Below are positions 1 through 7,902 of a stretch of 51,656 nucleotides of DNA, one piece after another. The stretch comes from Desulfobacterales bacterium (GTDB lineage: Bacteria > Desulfobacterota > Desulfobacteria > Desulfobacterales > Desulfolunaceae). The notes beneath the pieces were generated by a model. It ran no database searches and had not been told where the DNA came from. It saw nothing but the letters and a program-made list of their open reading frames with translations. The translations under genes were made by a program, and so were the position numbers. Location: assembly GCA_022360815.1 (NCBI GenBank), contig JAKSCC010000120.1, positions 1 to 51,656 on the forward strand. Direction: 5' to 3'. How positions within the stretch are numbered: the first letter of the stretch is position 1; each line of letters begins with the position of its first letter.

Positions 1-1612
1 ACTCCACCTGGCGCAGGGTGAGGTAGCGTTGCACCATGTGTTGAAGCTCTCGAACATTTCCCGGCCAGTGGTAGTTCTGCATATCACGGATGAGGTTTTC
101 CGGAATGGTGGCGACGTGGGTGTCGTCACTGAATTTTTGAAGAAAGTGATAGATAAGAAGCGGGATATCGCTTCTGCGCTTTCGAAGGGGGGGCAGGTGA
201 ATGGGGACGATGTGGATTCGGAAGAAGAAGTCTTGGCGCATGGATTTGCGCCTCACCAGCTCTTCCAAGTTTCTATTTGTGGCAGAGATGATGCGGATAT
301 CGGGGCGCTTTACCTCCTGGCCGCCTATGGGTGTAAAGCCTCCATCTTCGATGGCCCTTAAAAGTTTGACCTGCATGGCGAGGTTGATTTCTCCGATCTC
401 ATCTAAAAAAAGTGTCCCCTTGTGGGCCCTCTCCAGAAAGCCGGGGCGGTCGCTGGTGGCTCCGGTGAAAGCCCCTTTTTTGCACCCAAAAAATTCGCTC
501 TCCAGAAGAGAGTCGGGAATGGCACCGCAGTTGACCGAGACAAATTGTCCCTCTTTTCGAGCGCTACGATTGTGGATGGCCTTGGCTACCAGCTCTTTTC
601 CGGTTCCAGACTCTCCGTAGATGATGACATTGGCCGAAGAGGTGGCGGCGCTTTCAATAAGCTCGAAAACCCCCTGCATGGCCGGGCTTCCACCCACAAT
701 GTCACCAAATCCCGGCTCCGCCTTGACCATGGATTTCAGTCTCAGGTTCTCTTTTAAAAGGGTCTGCTCTGTTGTTTTGTGGTGGGTGATATCCAGGGTA
801 AACCCTTCGAGGCAGATCAGTCTGTTGTTGCTGAAAACACCGGTGCCCCTTTCCCAGACCCATCGAACCCGGTCTGTGGCGGTGGTGATGCGATAGACCA
901 GCTCATAGCGGCGTTTGCCCTTAAGGGCGGCGGATATCTGATCCCACACCAGGGGCTGATCGTCTTCGTGGATGAGGCTGTGGTAGATCTTTCGGTTTCC
1001 CATGAGCTCTTTTGGCGAGTAGCCGGTAAGCTCCAGGCAGCCGTCGCTGACAAACTCCATGATCCAGGTATTGTGCCCCACCGGTCTGCAGCGGTAGGCC
1101 ATGCCGGGAAGGCTTTGGAGCAGGGTCTGATGGCGTCTTTGGCTCTCCTCAAAGGCCTCTTGCCAGTCCTCTTTTCCCGAGATGCTGGAGAGATATCCCG
1201 AAAGTTGGGGCGAGTCGCTGTGGTCGTCAAAGCTGCCCTGGCAGAGGGTCCAGTAGTAGGTGCCCCCTCGCGCTCGAAGACGAAAGGCAACCTGCACGGA
1301 GTTTCGATGGCTCTCCATGGCCCGGGCCATAATGCGCGTGATCACAGGGTTGTCTTCAGGGTGAATGTAATCGATCCAGATATTGGGGGTGGGATCCTGC
1401 TCGTCGGGCCCATAGCCGAGCATGGCATAAAAGCCCGGGCTGCAGATCGCCCTCTCCTGCCCCTGAACCCATCGCCATTTTTTGGGTTCCGGGGTACCAA
1501 AGGGGTCGCTGCATTTTTCAAAAAAGAGCTCTTCGGGGTTTAACTGGCGAAGTCTGAATTTAAGATAAGCCAGCTCTTTTTCCAACTCCTCATAACTGGG
1601 GGTTTGAGACAT
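1..1612 (-). CDS. PAS-PAS-AAA+ sigma-54-dependent activator (partial, C-terminus cut)
   Basis: Bacterial enhancer-binding protein that would open sigma-54 promoters by ATP hydrolysis. Reading the reverse strand from ATG 1612 gives 537 residues with no stop before the window edge. Two PAS-like sensor regions (roughly residues 45-150 and 170-285) precede the AAA+ domain: Walker A GESGTGKE at 333-340, the sigma-54-contacting loop GAFTGA at 380-385, and a WPGNVREL-type motif close to the edge. The Fis-type DNA-binding end is missing because it lies outside the window. The start is set by GGAG about nine bases upstream. It is transcribed away from the ABC operon, so its target is probably to the left or remote. 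The signal is unknown. Confidence 0.93.
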   Translation of the reverse strand, partial: MSQTPSYEELEKELAYLKFRLRQLNPEELFFEKCSDPFGTPEPKKWRWVQGQERAICSPGFYAMLGYGPDEQDPTPNIWIDYIHPEDNPVITRIMARAMESHRNSVQVAFRLRARGGTYYWTLCQGSFDDHSDSPQLSGYLSSISGKEDWQEAFEESQRRHQTLLQSLPGMAYRCRPVGHNTWIMEFVSDGCLELTGYSPKELMGNRKIYHSLIHEDDQPLVWDQISAALKGKRRYELVYRITTATDRVRWVWERGTGVFSNNRLICLEGFTLDITHHKTTEQTLLKENLRLKSMVKAEPGFGDIVGGSPAMQGVFELIESAATSSANVIIYGESGTGKELVAKAIHNRSARKEGQFVSVNCGAIPDSLLESEFFGCKKGAFTGATSDRPGFLERAHKGTLFLDEIGEINLAMQVKLLRAIEDGGFTPIGGQEVKRPDIRIISATNRNLEELVRRKSMRQDFFFRIHIVPIHLPPLRKRRSDIPLLIYHFLQKFSDDTHVATIPENLIRDMQNYHWPGNVRELQHMVQRYLTLRQVE

Positions 1613-1924
1613 TCCATACTCCAGAAACTTTTATCAGGAAGGGCATTTCTGGTTTATACGGTTTGATTGTGAGGAATGGAAGGGTTGTTTTGGGAAATGT
1701 TTGACTTTTTCAGTTTTCGAGAGGGTCGGTTTTTTTTGAGGTATCACACAAGATTTTTTTAGCAAAACGATTTTTTCTTTGATTGCCATTGTAAGCATTT
1801 GAAAAAGTCCGTATTTTATAAAGGATGGGGCCGCGGGTTCCATCTCTCTTTTTTTCTCCTCATCTTTCTTCTTTGGGTTTTTCTAAAACGAAACCCTCTC
1901 TTTCAGACTCACCATGGAGGCTCG
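1613..1924. other. Divergent intergenic region, no gene seen
   Basis: This separates the leftward sigma-54 activator from the rightward ABC operon and must hold promoters for both. It is rich in T/A tracts. A reading frame in phase with the ATPase can be extended upstream to a TTG at 1799 and would add a hydrophobic stretch, but there is no ribosome binding site there and the AttE-type ATPase needs no such extension. No sigma-54 -24/-12 element and no convincing -35/-10 pair was found. Confidence 0.5.
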
Positions 1925-2602
1925 ATGGAAATCTGTCTTGCCGATGTTTCCAAAAGCTACGGATCGGGTACGCGAAAACAAGTGATTTTCAAACACCTCA
2001 GTGCCACTTTCGCCCAAGGTGAGATTACCGGAATCCTCGGGAAAAGCGGCATGGGAAAGAGCACGCTTTTAAATCTGATGGCAGGTATTGATACGCCGGA
2101 TTCGGGCACCCTTACCGTCGGCGGCGAGTGCCTTGCAGACCTCTCACAAGAAGCGTGCTGCGCCTTCAGGCGAAAGCATATCGGGTTTGTGTTTCAATTT
2201 TTTCATCTGATCCCCGCCCTTTCGGTGGAGGAGAATGTGATGCTGGTGCCTGAACTTTCAGGGGGCTCTGCAGATTTAGCCCGAAAAAAGGCCCATGCCA
2301 CTTTGGCTGATGTGGGCCTTGAAGAGAAAGCCAAAGTATTCCCCGAGACCCTCTCCGGAGGAGAGCGCCAGCGGGTGGCCATAGCTCGAGCCCTGGCCGC
2401 TGACCCCGATCTTATTTTTGCCGACGAGCCCACGGGAAACCTGGATGGAGAGACCGGCCGTTCCATTATCGATCTCTTTACCTCCCTGGTACGCGAAAGG
2501 GGAAAGACCGTTGTGGTGGTAACCCACAGCCGGGAGACTGCCTCCATTTGCGATGCCCTTTATGTGGTGAAAGAGAAGAGGTTGTACCGCCACGGTGGAT
2601 GA
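1925..2602 (+). CDS. ABC transporter ATP-binding protein (LolD/MacB/AttE-like)
   Basis: Cytoplasmic ATPase of a type VII (MacB/LolCDE-like) ABC system, which works on substrates in the outer leaflet or periplasm instead of moving them through a channel. 225 residues: Walker A GKSGMGKST (39-47), Q-loop FVFQ (88-91), signature LSGGERQ (143-149), Walker B LIFADE (163-168) followed by PTGNLD, and H-loop VVTHS. ATG 1925 is chosen because GGAGG lies just upstream at 1915-1919. The FtsX-type permease and the AttH-like secreted protein follow on the same strand, giving the gene set of the AttEFGH systems. The stop codon lies inside a dispersed repeat (2597-2695). Confidence 0.95.
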   Translation: MEICLADVSKSYGSGTRKQVIFKHLSATFAQGEITGILGKSGMGKSTLLNLMAGIDTPDSGTLTVGGECLADLSQEACCAFRRKHIGFVFQFFHLIPALSVEENVMLVPELSGGSADLARKKAHATLADVGLEEKAKVFPETLSGGERQRVAIARALAADPDLIFADEPTGNLDGETGRSIIDLFTSLVRERGKTVVVVTHSRETASICDALYVVKEKRLYRHGG

Positions 2603-2695
2603 CCTTGCAAAATAATCGATCGGCACCACACCATGAGAAGGATGGGCAGCAATGTTGTGTGTCGGCATAAGAAACGGATAGTTGCGGAGCCATCA
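2597..2695. repeat. Dispersed inverted-repeat element, copy A
   Basis: About 99 bases fill the whole gap between the ATPase and permease genes. The left end (GATGACCTTGCAAAA, from 2599) matches the right end of the complete copy at 30848-30975 read on the other strand. The right end (TTGCGGAGCCATCA, 2682-2695) is the inverse of the TGATGGCTCCGCAA end of that copy. The left end includes the ATPase stop codon and the right end reaches the permease ATG, placing GCGGAG as its ribosome binding site. Confidence 0.6.
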
Positions 2696-5145
2696 TGATT
2701 ACCAGACGTCCTCTTTTGCGGTTGGCACTTCGTCACGGTCGCAAACATTTTGGCAGTACCCTGCTTTTGGTCTTTGGTATCGCTTTGGGGGTTTCTGTGG
2801 TGATTTCCGTGGCTTTGGCGGGGAAAAGTGTTTCTCGGTCATTTGCCCTAACCACCGGTGCTCTTTATGGGGAGGCCACCCATCAGATTTTGGGAAGCGG
2901 TCCCTTTATCTCTCCATTGGTCTATCGGCTTTTACGTACAGAATTGGGGGTGTTTACGAGCACCCCTGTGCTTGATGTGGTGGGGGGGATTGGCAAAGCA
3001 AAACAAAAGGTGAGGATTTTGGGGATTGATCCTGTTTCTGCGGCTCAATTCCGCGTGGAGACCGATTTGGAAGATGGGCTGTCGGGTTCTTGCTTTCCAC
3101 AGGGGCGGGATGTGATGCTCTCACGTGCTTTGGCGGAGAATTTGGGTGTCTTTGCCGGGGCCACCGTCATGCTTGCCATGGGTGAGAAGACTTTTCCGGT
3201 GCGTGTGGGATGCGTGACAAATCGTGGGGTGTTGGGGGCTTCGGAGATGGTGTTTGCCGACATCGCCCTTGTCTCTGATCTGGCGGGTACACAAGGGGAT
3301 ATCAACCGCATCGACCTTAAGCTGAAAGAAGATGTGGCCGAGAGGTTGGCCGCTGTCCTTCCTCAAGGGGTCTACCTGAAGTCTCTTTCTTCGAGTCGAA
3401 GCAGCAGACGAGCTCTCTCCATGGCCTTTGAGACCAACGTGACCGCCTTTGGCACTTTGGCCCTTTTTATGGGGATGTTTCTTATCTACAGCACCGTCTC
3501 TTTTTCTGTTGAGAGAAGACTCAAGCAGGTGGCGATACTCAAAGCCTTGGGAGCATCTCCCAGGGATCTGTTTCGAATGGTTCTAGCCGAGACCGCCATC
3601 TATACTTTTGCTGGAGTCGTTTTGGGTATGGCCTTGGGAACCCTTTTGGGGCGGGTGACCGTGGGCCTTGTCACGGTCACCGTATCAGAGCTCTACTACG
3701 ATTTGGTTGCCAAAGAGGCTGCACTTTCACCGGTGGTTTATCTGCGCGGGGTGATCATGGGATGTGTGGCAGCCTTTGTTGCAGCCACGCCCGCCGCCCT
3801 GTCAGCGGCCAGGCAGGCCCCGGTTACCACCATTGTTGAAGGTGGGCAAAAGAGGTCGGTAAAGGGACTTTTTCTTTGGGGAGCAGGGTTTACGCTTCTG
3901 GCTCTGGTGGCCGTCTGGATACCTTCAAATGGACTGGCTTTTGCCTTTTTGGGACTTTTTTTCCTTCTGGCGGGTGCGGCGCTCTGTGTGCCATTGGGTC
4001 TGAGTGTTTTGGGGGCTTTTTTTAAAGTGGGTGCCTCCCGTTTTCCCTTTACGCTTCGAGCCTCTTTTCGGCGTACAGCGGGAACAGACAAGGGCAACAG
4101 CCTAACCGTTGCAACCCTTATGGTGGTGATGGCGGCCACTTTGGGTGTTGGGTTGATGACGGGAAGTTTTCGGTCTGCGGTGAAGGAGTGGATTGGCCGA
4201 AATATGCCAGGGGATATTCAAGTAAGCACCGGGGTGGGGGGGGGAAGACATCTTCCCGAAGGTCTTGCTTTGTATATGGAGAGCCGAGCAGGTGTTCGAA
4301 AGGTGGTACCGTACACCGTAAGACCGGTGCAGACATGGGCAGGGGAAACCATGCTCTTCTCCTATTCTGGAACCATGCCGAAGCAGAAGTGGGTGTGGCA
4401 CGAAAGCGGTGAAGGGGTTTATGTTTCAGAGGTTTTTGCTCGCTTATCCGGGGTGGAGCGAGGAAGTGTGGTGATGATGGAGACAGCCCGAGGAGAGAAG
4501 TCGCTTCCGGTCAGGGGTGTCCTTACCGATTTTTTTACCGGGTCCGGGCGGATTATTGTGACGCGAAGGCTCTACGAAATGCTTTGGGAAGACTTTGGTT
4601 ACACCGATCTTCAGCTCTTTGCCGAGCCAGGAATGGAGGAGGAGATTTTACAAAGTGTCGAGAGTCTTGCCCATCCATATGGTCTTACGGTGAGACGGGG
4701 CAGGAAGATTCGGGAGCAGACCCTGGTGATTTTTGATCGCACCTTTCGAATTGCAGGTGCTCTTCAGATCCTTATTGCACTGACAGCGGTGGTGGGGGTT
4801 TTTGCAGCCTTTACCTCAAGGGTGTCTTCCCGGTATCACGAGACCGGGGTACTTCGGGCTATGGGTGCTGAGCCTTTTCGAGTGCGCCGTCTTTTTGTTG
4901 CGGAGTTTCTTTTTCTCTCCTTTTTTGCAGCTCTTTTTGCCCTCCCTCTGGGTCTTACTTTGTCGATCTATCTCATTGATGTGATCAACACCCGCTCTTT
5001 TGGGTGGAGCTACGATCTTGTGATCTCTTTTTTTCAGGTTCTCTTTTGTTTGGCCCTTCCTTTTGCTGCAGCCCTTCCAGCTGGTCTGATTCCAGCCCAC
5101 AGAGCAGCAACCGCCTCGGTCTCCGATGCCTTGCGCGTTGAATAG
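2695..5145 (+). CDS. ABC transporter permease with two FtsX domains (fused AttF/AttG-like)
   Basis: Inner-membrane permease of 816 residues, about twice the size of a single MacB/LolC-type subunit. An N-terminal anchor (residues 20-43) is followed by a large extracytoplasmic region, an FtsX core with helices near 250-270, 300-320 and 350-370, linking helices near 391-440, a further anchor near 467-490, a second extracytoplasmic region, and a second FtsX core with helices near 683-705, 737-760 and 778-800. About ten helices in all. This is the DUF214/YbbP-type arrangement in which both half-permeases are on one chain, so one permease gene suffices. The ribosome binding site GCGGAG belongs to repeat copy A. 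No substrate can be read from the sequence. Confidence 0.93.
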   Translation: MITRRPLLRLALRHGRKHFGSTLLLVFGIALGVSVVISVALAGKSVSRSFALTTGALYGEATHQILGSGPFISPLVYRLLRTELGVFTSTPVLDVVGGIGKAKQKVRILGIDPVSAAQFRVETDLEDGLSGSCFPQGRDVMLSRALAENLGVFAGATVMLAMGEKTFPVRVGCVTNRGVLGASEMVFADIALVSDLAGTQGDINRIDLKLKEDVAERLAAVLPQGVYLKSLSSSRSSRRALSMAFETNVTAFGTLALFMGMFLIYSTVSFSVERRLKQVAILKALGASPRDLFRMVLAETAIYTFAGVVLGMALGTLLGRVTVGLVTVTVSELYYDLVAKEAALSPVVYLRGVIMGCVAAFVAATPAALSAARQAPVTTIVEGGQKRSVKGLFLWGAGFTLLALVAVWIPSNGLAFAFLGLFFLLAGAALCVPLGLSVLGAFFKVGASRFPFTLRASFRRTAGTDKGNSLTVATLMVVMAATLGVGLMTGSFRSAVKEWIGRNMPGDIQVSTGVGGGRHLPEGLALYMESRAGVRKVVPYTVRPVQTWAGETMLFSYSGTMPKQKWVWHESGEGVYVSEVFARLSGVERGSVVMMETARGEKSLPVRGVLTDFFTGSGRIIVTRRLYEMLWEDFGYTDLQLFAEPGMEEEILQSVESLAHPYGLTVRRGRKIREQTLVIFDRTFRIAGALQILIALTAVVGVFAAFTSRVSSRYHETGVLRAMGAEPFRVRRLFVAEFLFLSFFAALFALPLGLTLSIYLIDVINTRSFGWSYDLVISFFQVLFCLALPFAAALPAGLIPAHRAATASVSDALRVE

Positions 5146-5180
5146 ACGGGCTAGATGTCGAGGGGCGCTATCCTACAGGC

Positions 5181-5200
5181 TAACTTTTGCGGAGCCAACA
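5181..5200. repeat. Dispersed repeat end, copy B
   Basis: Twenty bases contain ACTTTTGCGGAGCCAACA, close to the inverse of the GGCTCCGCAAAAAGTC end seen in other copies. It sits between the permease and the AttH-like gene, and its GCGGAG is the best ribosome binding site for the latter. The opposite end (about 5140-5165) is not clear, so this may be a half copy. Confidence 0.45.
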
Positions 5201-5203
5201 CCG

Positions 5204-6286
5204 ATGACATTGCGGATTTTTACCATAGCGTTACTTTTTTGGTTTTATGGGGTTGCTCTGGCAGCCGGACCCGACGTGGCGGAGATCCTTTCGAGAGATG
5301 GGGACGCCTGTTATGAGAAGGCCCGGCCTGGAGTACCGATCACCCTTTCATCGGCCATGAAGGCTCATGAGAGGTTTCGCACCGAGTGGTGGTATGTGAC
5401 GGGCAATGTGGCCGATAAAGAGGGCAGACGCTACGGTTACCAGTTTACCCTTTTCAGGCGGGGTTTGACCTGTGGTGGGACGGAAGACGGCAGCTCTTGG
5501 GATGCTCGTCATCTCTACTTTGCCCATATCGCGGTCTCTCAAGAAGAGGGAAGGCGATTCCACAGCGAGTACCGCATGGAGCGTCAGAGCTTTGATCTTG
5601 CCGGATGGCGAGGGGAGGGCGAGGGCCTTTCGGTGTGGGTGAATGATGTGGACCTTAGCTGGAACGGAAAAAATATGCGGCTTGCCTCAACCCACGGCAG
5701 CCCGGCTTTTTCTCTTACCTTAACTCCCATTAAACCCCCCGTGCTTCAAGGTGAAAAGGGCTATAGCATTAAAGATCCGAAGTCGGGAAGTGCTTCTCAC
5801 TACCTGAGCCTGCCTCGGCTTAAAACCCGCGGCATATTGCGTTTGGAAGGCAAAGAGGTCGTTGTAAAGGGGCTCAGCTGGATGGATCGGGAGTGGAGCA
5901 CCGGTTCTTTGGGAGCCGGTCAAGCAGGGTGGGATTGGATGGCCTTGAATCTTGACGATGGTCAAGACCTGATGGTGTGTCGGGTTCGCGCTCGGAAAGC
6001 GGAAAATCATGTCTATTTCGGTTCCCTTTCACGGGCCGATGGCTCGGTAAAGATTTTGACCCCTGAAGAGATTGAGATGAAATCTTTCGGTTCTTTCAAA
6101 GGGCCTTCGGGTGCCCGCTATCCCTTGAGATGGACTCTCTCCATCGCGTCAGAAGAGCTGGATCTGGAGGTAACCCCTCTTTTTAACGAACAGGAGCACA
6201 CCCAGGATGTGGTCTACTGGGAGGGGGCTGTGGTGGCAAAGGGAAAAAGTTTGGGGCGTGGTTATCTGGAAATGACCGGCTATTGA
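5204..6286 (+). CDS. Secreted CrtC/AttH lipocalin-like protein
   Basis: 360 residues with a cleavable signal peptide (hydrophobic 5-20, cleavage near VALA-AG). The mature part begins with the family hallmark FRTEWWYVTGN and later has DREWSTGSL and GWDWMALNLDDGQDLM, typical of the carotenoid 1,2-hydratase (CrtC)/AttH fold. No carotenoid genes are nearby; the ABC ATPase and permease are, so AttH is the better model than a hydratase. It probably acts in the periplasm as the substrate-handling partner of the exporter, perhaps on a lipid; that is inference. ATG 5204 is preferred over a TTG/GTG start at 5126 because it has GCGGAG upstream and exposes the signal peptide. Confidence 0.88.
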   Translation: MTLRIFTIALLFWFYGVALAAGPDVAEILSRDGDACYEKARPGVPITLSSAMKAHERFRTEWWYVTGNVADKEGRRYGYQFTLFRRGLTCGGTEDGSSWDARHLYFAHIAVSQEEGRRFHSEYRMERQSFDLAGWRGEGEGLSVWVNDVDLSWNGKNMRLASTHGSPAFSLTLTPIKPPVLQGEKGYSIKDPKSGSASHYLSLPRLKTRGILRLEGKEVVVKGLSWMDREWSTGSLGAGQAGWDWMALNLDDGQDLMVCRVRARKAENHVYFGSLSRADGSVKILTPEEIEMKSFGSFKGPSGARYPLRWTLSIASEELDLEVTPLFNEQEHTQDVVYWEGAVVAKGKSLGRGYLEMTGY

Positions 6287-6303
6287 TGGTTCCGCAAAGT
6301 CGG
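6283..6303. repeat. Dispersed repeat end, copy C
   Basis: TTGATGGTTCCGCAAAGTC with a few flanking bases matches the left end of the copies at 30848 and 7678 with few differences. It begins inside the stop codon of the AttH-like gene (TGA 6284-6286). No matching inverted end was found within 130 bases, so it is probably a half or decayed copy. Confidence 0.45.
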
Positions 6304-6362
6304 TTTGTACCAATGCATCGATTGTTTAGGACGTCAGCCTCTTTGATTGCTAATATAGCAAA

Positions 6363-6396
6363 GGCTCCGTGTTTTATGGCACGGAGCCCTTTTTAT
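6363..6396 (+). terminator. Rho-independent terminator of the AttEFGH-like operon
   Basis: A perfect nine-base stem GGCTCCGTG / CACGGAGCC (6363-6371 and 6380-6388) with an eight-base loop is followed by CTTTTTATT. Confidence 0.9.
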
Positions 6397-6439
6397 TAAA
6401 GAAAGGTGGCGCGGGGTTGCTTTGTTTTTTATGGGATCA

Positions 6440-6967
6440 TTAGGATCCCCAGCGTTCCCAGTGGAGGTTGTCTGGATTCCATTTTTCCTTGGGCTTGGGA
6501 CGGTGAGCGGGCTCGCCCACCGGGATCACGTTAAAGGGGATGACTCCTCCAGGAATGCCCAAAATCTTGCGGACACTCTCTTCCCGTTCGGCCAAAGGGT
6601 GTACAGCGGTCCACGTGGCACCCAGGCCCATGGCTTCACAGGCGATAAGAATGTTTTCGGTGGCTGCCGAGCAATCCTGGATCCAGAGGGGTTCTTCTTC
6701 GCCCTGAAATCCTTTTTTAGGGTCGCCGCACACCACAATGGCTGCCGGTGCGTCTTTGGTAAATCCGGCATAGGGTAGGCAATCGGCAAGGGCTTTCAAG
6801 GTCTCTTTTTCGGTGATTACGAGAAATGCCCAGGGTTGTTTGTTTCCGGCTGTCGGGGCCGCCATCCCTGCTTTGATAAGGGTCTCAAGCTCTTCATTTG
6901 AAAGGGGCCGGTCGGTATACTTTCGAACGCTGGTTCGAGAGTGAAGGGTTTGAAGGAGGGGATTCAT
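6440..6967 (-). CDS. Nitroreductase family flavoprotein
   Basis: 175-residue FMN-dependent oxidoreductase. The N-terminus RTSVRKYTDRPLSNEELE and the following APTAGNKQPWAFLV are the FMN-binding start of the nitroreductase fold; GLGATWTAVHP and a C-terminal P(F/V)NVIPVGEPAHRPKPK segment complete it. Family members reduce nitro compounds, quinones or flavins with NAD(P)H; the substrate is not predictable. It lies 125 bases downstream of the VOC gene on the same strand, with a strong inverted repeat in the gap, so cotranscription is possible but not certain. Confidence 0.93.
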   Translation of the reverse strand: MNPLLQTLHSRTSVRKYTDRPLSNEELETLIKAGMAAPTAGNKQPWAFLVITEKETLKALADCLPYAGFTKDAPAAIVVCGDPKKGFQGEEEPLWIQDCSAATENILIACEAMGLGATWTAVHPLAEREESVRKILGIPGGVIPFNVIPVGEPAHRPKPKEKWNPDNLHWERWGS

Positions 6968-7019
6968 GGATTTGATGCTCCTTAATTATGTTCTTTTTTG
7001 GGGAAGACCATGTGGTATC

Positions 7020-7053
7020 ATCGGCCCATGGAGGAAACGGTCCATGGGCCGAT
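7020..7053. repeat. Perfect 12-bp inverted repeat between VOC and nitroreductase genes
   Basis: ATCGGCCCATGG (7020-7031) and CCATGGGCCGAT (7042-7053) are separated by ten bases. Neither strand has a T-tract after the stem, so it is not a classical terminator. It could be an mRNA processing or stability hairpin between the two minus-strand genes. Confidence 0.6.
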
Positions 7054-7092
7054 TGTGTTGGATTTGAGGTGTGAAGTGTGTCCCCTTATGAA

Positions 7093-7596
7093 TTAAAGCT
7101 TGTCCTGATAGGCGCCTGCAGAGTAGGTGAGTTCATAGCTGTGGGAGTAAAGCTCGATAATGTTGCCGAAGGGATCTTCGCAGTATACCATACGGTAGGG
7201 TTTGTCTCCGGGATAGTATTCACGGATGGGCATGCGCTGTTTTCCGCCGTTTTCAACGATTTTGGCAGCCAATCCTTCCACATCGGGGTCTTGCACGGAA
7301 AAGTGAAAAACCCCGGTTTTCCAGTATTCGAAGTTGTCTTCAGGCTGCTCTGCATTTTTAAACTCAAAGAGTTCGATGCCGATTTTATCACCGGTGGCCA
7401 GGTGGGCAATTTTGAAAGATCCCCAGCCTTTGCCGAAAACATCGTCGCACATAACGCCGATGGCCGAATCATCAGAGACGATCTCCGTCGGAGGCATGAT
7501 GATGTACCAGCCCAGAACTTCGGTGTAGAAACGGACAGCCTCTTCGAGATTGGGGACGGAAATGCCGATATGTGAGAAGGTTCTTGGGTATGTCAT
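7093..7596 (-). CDS. VOC family (glyoxalase/dioxygenase fold) protein
   Basis: 167 residues with two beta-alpha-beta-beta-beta modules. Likely metal ligands are visible in order: His in FSHIGISVP (residue 8), a central Glu in GIELFEF, His in VFHFSVQDPD, and Glu in GNIIELYSH near the end. The family includes lactoylglutathione lyase, epimerases, dioxygenases and resistance proteins; the length and the EDPFGNIIE segment are common to unassigned members. The start has an ideal ribosome binding site (AAGGAG). It is divergent from the HxlR regulator, and a palindrome at 7631-7652 lies just upstream, so control by that regulator is likely. Confidence 0.92.
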   Translation of the reverse strand: MTYPRTFSHIGISVPNLEEAVRFYTEVLGWYIIMPPTEIVSDDSAIGVMCDDVFGKGWGSFKIAHLATGDKIGIELFEFKNAEQPEDNFEYWKTGVFHFSVQDPDVEGLAAKIVENGGKQRMPIREYYPGDKPYRMVYCEDPFGNIIELYSHSYELTYSAGAYQDKL

Positions 7597-7630
7597 GGTG
7601 AATCTCCTTATATGTTTTGGTGTATAGAGT

Positions 7631-7652
7631 GAAAGTATATATGAATACTTTC
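7631..7652. promoter_or_regulatory. Palindromic candidate operator for the HxlR regulator
   Basis: GAAAGTAT (7631-7638) and ATACTTTC (7645-7652) form a perfect eight-base inverted repeat with a six-base spacer, 35 bases upstream of the VOC start and inside the divergent region shared with the hxlR-type gene. Dimeric winged-helix regulators of the HxlR family bind such sites. Assignment to this regulator is inference. Confidence 0.6.
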
Positions 7653-7677
7653 AGAATGTTCAAAAAGTTTTTTAAAC

Positions 7678-7702
7678 TTGATGCGGTTGCAAAAAGTCGA
7701 TG
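7678..7702. repeat. Dispersed repeat end, copy D
   Basis: TTGATGCGGTTGCAAAAAG followed by TCGATG matches the left ends of copies A and F (AAAAAGTC core, TTGATG start). It lies in the divergent region before the HxlR gene. A partner end is not clear downstream. Confidence 0.45.
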
Positions 7703-7902
7703 TCTTGCGTGACGCCTACCCCATGTGCCAGCAAAATGGCTATTTCGAAGCGATCGTTCATAGGGTCGCTTGGAAGGCGTTATTCATGTGAGAAGACTAT
7801 AGGCCCTCTTTGAAAAGCCAGCAAGAAGGCACTTTTCAGGGCGCTGCGAACCTTTTGGTATGTTTTATGGGATAACAGAGGACTGACAGGAGAATTTTTT
7901 TT

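Noticed and set aside
779..1543. Plus-strand frame of 254 residues near the left edge
   Set aside because: Antisense to the PAS domains of the sigma-54 activator, which reads through with clear motifs.
1799..1924. N-terminal extension of the ABC ATPase from TTG 1799
   Set aside because: It would add a hydrophobic stretch not found in this family, and a strong ribosome binding site precedes ATG 1925.
5204..6286. Carotenoid 1,2-hydratase annotation for the AttH-like protein
   Set aside because: The fold is shared, but no carotenoid genes are present and the gene is in an ABC export operon, so the AttH assignment is preferred.
6377..6392. TGGCAC at the end of the AttEFGH-like operon as a sigma-54 element
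   Set aside because: It is part of a perfect terminator hairpin and has no TTGC at the right distance.
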